This document shows, in pieces, positions 34,931 to 36,486 of a stretch of DNA of 36,486 nucleotides. A program made the position numbers and the translations under genes. The stretch lies in NCBI RefSeq assembly GCF_002149035.1, contig NZ_NGFP01000008.1:25510-61995 (forward strand). Reading direction: 5' to 3'. The notes under the pieces are model-generated. The model did no database searches. It had not been told where the DNA came from and saw only the letters and a list, made by a program, of their open reading frames with translations. The stretch's first letter is position 1. The number at the start of each line of letters is the position of its first letter. The stretch comes from Streptosporangium minutum (GTDB taxonomy: Bacteria; Actinomycetota; Actinomycetes; Streptosporangiales; Streptosporangiaceae).

Positions 34931-35488
34931 TCAGCGATCAGCACCCGTGTCGCCCGTGACGGGGACGGCCGCCCGATGCCGCGCCGCCTTGGCCATGTAG
35001 TTGTCGGGGGTGCGGGCGAAGGAGTCGCGGTCGTCGTCGGTGAGCTCGCGGATGATCTTTCCGGGCACGCCCGCGACGAGCACCCCGGCCGGGATCCTCT
35101 TGCCCGGCCCCACCAGGGCGCCGGCCGCGACGAGCGAGCCCGCGCCGATCCGGGCCCCGCCGAGCACGATCGCGCCGATGCCGACGAGCGCGCCGGTCTC
35201 CACGTGGGCGCCGTGCACCATGGCCTTGTGGCCGAGGCTGACCCGGGGTTCCAGCACGGCGGGCTCGCGGGGGTCGGCGTGCAGGCAGCACAGGTCCTGG
35301 ATGTTGCACTCCTCGCCGACCTCGATGAGCTCGTCGTCGCCGCGGAGGACCGAGCCGTACCAGACGTTCGCGGCACGGCCGAGGCGTACCCGGCCGACGA
35401 CCACCGCGCCGGGGGCGATGTAGGCCTCTGGGTGGATCTGGGGGGTCGCGTCACCGTCGAGGGCGGCGATGTAGGGGCTGGTGTCCAT
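34931..35488 (-). CDS. Gamma-carbonic-anhydrase-like protein
   Basis: The 185-residue protein is a left-handed beta-helix of hexapeptide repeats (residues about 20-155; VVVGRVRLGRAANVWYGSVL, ALVGIGAIVLGGARIGAGSL). It has the family's conserved RGDD segment and the metal histidines in CCLHAD, LGHKAMVHGAH. Members of this YrdA/PaaY-like group bind Zn or Fe; some hydrate CO2, others have unclear roles. ATG 35488 starts the canonical N-terminus; TAACAT ends 7 nt before it with no ribosome site, suggesting a leaderless message. It is probably co-transcribed with the unknown 450-residue gene and divergent from the DivIVA-like gene. Confidence 0.88.
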   Translation of the reverse strand: MDTSPYIAALDGDATPQIHPEAYIAPGAVVVGRVRLGRAANVWYGSVLRGDDELIEVGEECNIQDLCCLHADPREPAVLEPRVSLGHKAMVHGAHVETGALVGIGAIVLGGARIGAGSLVAAGALVGPGKRIPAGVLVAGVPGKIIRELTDDDRDSFARTPDNYMAKAARHRAAVPVTGDTGADR

Positions 35489-35628
35489 GGGATTGATGTT
35501 ACGGTGAGTGAGCTTGTCCGATATTTCCGCACGCAGGTCGGGCGTTCCGGTTGCGGACTTGGACAGTAAGCAGGAAAGTCGTCTCCTGACGTCTCCTTTC
35601 CCGCCACACAACCTCTACGGGCAGCGCT

Positions 35629-36486
35629 ATGACAAATCAGCACGAGAGCTTTCCCGATCTGATGCATGAGGACTCGTTCGAGGTCGTCATGCGCGGCTAC
35701 AACCGTCGCCAGGTTCACGACTACATGAACCGCAACCGCCACCAGATCCGTGATCTGGAGGAACGGCTCGCACGGGCGATCGAGCAGGCCGAGCGGGGCC
35801 GCATCGAGCTTTCCGAGGCCCGGCGGAGACTCTCCGACGCCCCGCAAGACTACGACGAACTCGGCCAGCGTCTCAGCCAGATCCTGAAGCTGGGCGAGGA
35901 GGAGGCGGCCTCCAAGAAGCAGGTCGCCGACGCCGAGGCCAGCAAACTGCGCGAGGACGCCGCCGAAGAGGCCCACCGGCTGGTCAACTCGGCCCTGGAA
36001 CGGGCCGAGGGCATAATGAACGCCGCCCAGCAGGAGGCCGAGCGCCGGGTCGCCGAGGCCACCGCCGCCGCCGAGCACATGCTCGCCCAGGCCGGCGGCG
36101 ACGCCGAGGAGACCCTCAACGCGGCGCGCACGGAGTCCGAGGAGACCCTGCGCGGCGCCCGCGCCGAGGCCGACCGGATGGTCACCTCGGCCAGGAGCGA
36201 GGCGGAGCGGACGATCGAGAGCGCCCGGGCCGAGGCGGAGTCCACCCTGGGCAGCGCTCGGGCCGAGGCGGAGTCCACCGTGTCCTCCGCCGCCGCCGAG
36301 GCCCACGCCATGCTGACGGCGGCCCAGCAGCGTTCCACGGTCCTGGACGAGACCACCGGCCGCCGGGTCTCCTACCTCACCGACACCCACCGCGAGGTCA
36401 TGCGCCGCCTCAACGAGATGGGCGCCGTGCTGGGGGACCTGATCCACCGCGAGAACGCCGCCGGAGCCCTGATCGACGAGAGCTCC
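35629..36486 (+). CDS. DivIVA/Scy-like coiled-coil protein (3' end cut)
   Basis: At least 286 residues, running off the right edge. The N-terminus (EDSFEVVMRGYNRRQVHDYM, about 15-34) matches the DivIVA membrane-targeting motif. The rest is one long Ala/Glu/Arg-rich coiled coil. Residues 166-231 are six consecutive 11-residue units (for example ARAEAESTLGS, ARAEAESTVSS), a hendecad pattern known from the Streptomyces polarity proteins Scy and FilP. It probably organises polar growth or the cytoskeleton. ATG 35629 gives the complete motif; a ribosome site is weak (GGGCAG). Frequent misannotation of this group as cellulose-binding protein should be noted. Confidence 0.82.
   Translation, partial: MTNQHESFPDLMHEDSFEVVMRGYNRRQVHDYMNRNRHQIRDLEERLARAIEQAERGRIELSEARRRLSDAPQDYDELGQRLSQILKLGEEEAASKKQVADAEASKLREDAAEEAHRLVNSALERAEGIMNAAQQEAERRVAEATAAAEHMLAQAGGDAEETLNAARTESEETLRGARAEADRMVTSARSEAERTIESARAEAESTLGSARAEAESTVSSAAAEAHAMLTAAQQRSTVLDETTGRRVSYLTDTHREVMRRLNEMGAVLGDLIHRENAAGALIDESS

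Noticed and set aside
33563-35569. 668-codon plus-strand frame opposite the 450-residue and carbonic-anhydrase-like genes
   Set aside because: The hexapeptide repeats and RGDD segment on the minus strand show which strand codes; the plus frame is low-complexity.

Overview
The window is very GC-rich, densely coded, and uses GTG and TTG starts often. Its gene content is that of a filamentous actinobacterium: Lsr2, ClpC, DisA/RadA, type III pantothenate kinase, CsoR, an RDD protein and a DivIVA/Scy-like coiled-coil protein. The block coaX - lysS - lsr2 - clpC, with NAD and pantothenate genes beside it, resembles the core arrangement known from Streptomyces. A Streptosporangiales-type organism is my best guess from gene style; I could not run a search. 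Nothing looks like a plasmid, phage or large mobile island. I found no tRNA, rRNA, CRISPR array or insertion sequence.

Layout. 1-2250: degenerate repeats, panD, and a convergent helical gene of unknown function with a palindrome-rich promoter. 2247-7114: a co-directional cofactor and translation block, made of a nadB-nadC fusion overlapping coaX, then lysS with a strong terminator. 7115-8722: a repeat-rich non-coding stretch, a TetR gene whose tail runs into the repeats, and a small LuxR-type HTH protein. 8802-10065: a secreted NlpC/P60 cell-wall hydrolase on the minus strand, with a ydaO-type c-di-AMP riboswitch and a recognisable promoter in front. 10349-13761: an argA-like acetyltransferase, an RDD membrane protein with a long GYGQQ-repeat tail, a decayed RDD paralogue and a small membrane protein. 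13880-16985: lsr2 and clpC; clpC has a sigma-R/SigH-like promoter and a ClgR-like box.

17344-21993: a solitary EboE-like protein, mutY facing a membrane-anchored exported protein, and an AraC regulator next to a small secreted protein. 22307-25810, minus strand: radA and disA, then a merR-trxA pair with an unusually long-spacer promoter. 25917-28357: a methyltransferase, a TIM-barrel isomerase-like protein and a TetR regulator. 28608-30758: a large membrane Fe-S oxidoreductase. 30914-33081: a beta-rich unknown translationally coupled to a glycosyltransferase, then a CsoR-type metal sensor. 33171-36486: a tiny conserved-looking gene, an unknown 450-residue protein, a gamma-carbonic-anhydrase-like protein, and the start of a DivIVA/Scy-like coiled-coil gene cut by the window edge.

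How it fits together. The clearest circuit is c-di-AMP. The synthase DisA lies about 12 kb from a c-di-AMP riboswitch that should control a peptidoglycan hydrolase, so signal maker and one output share the window. Stress control is the second theme: ClpC, the thioredoxin with its cysteine-containing MerR regulator, and Lsr2. Several genes have no Shine-Dalgarno but do have a TANNNT hexamer 6-8 nt before the start, which suggests frequent leaderless transcription.
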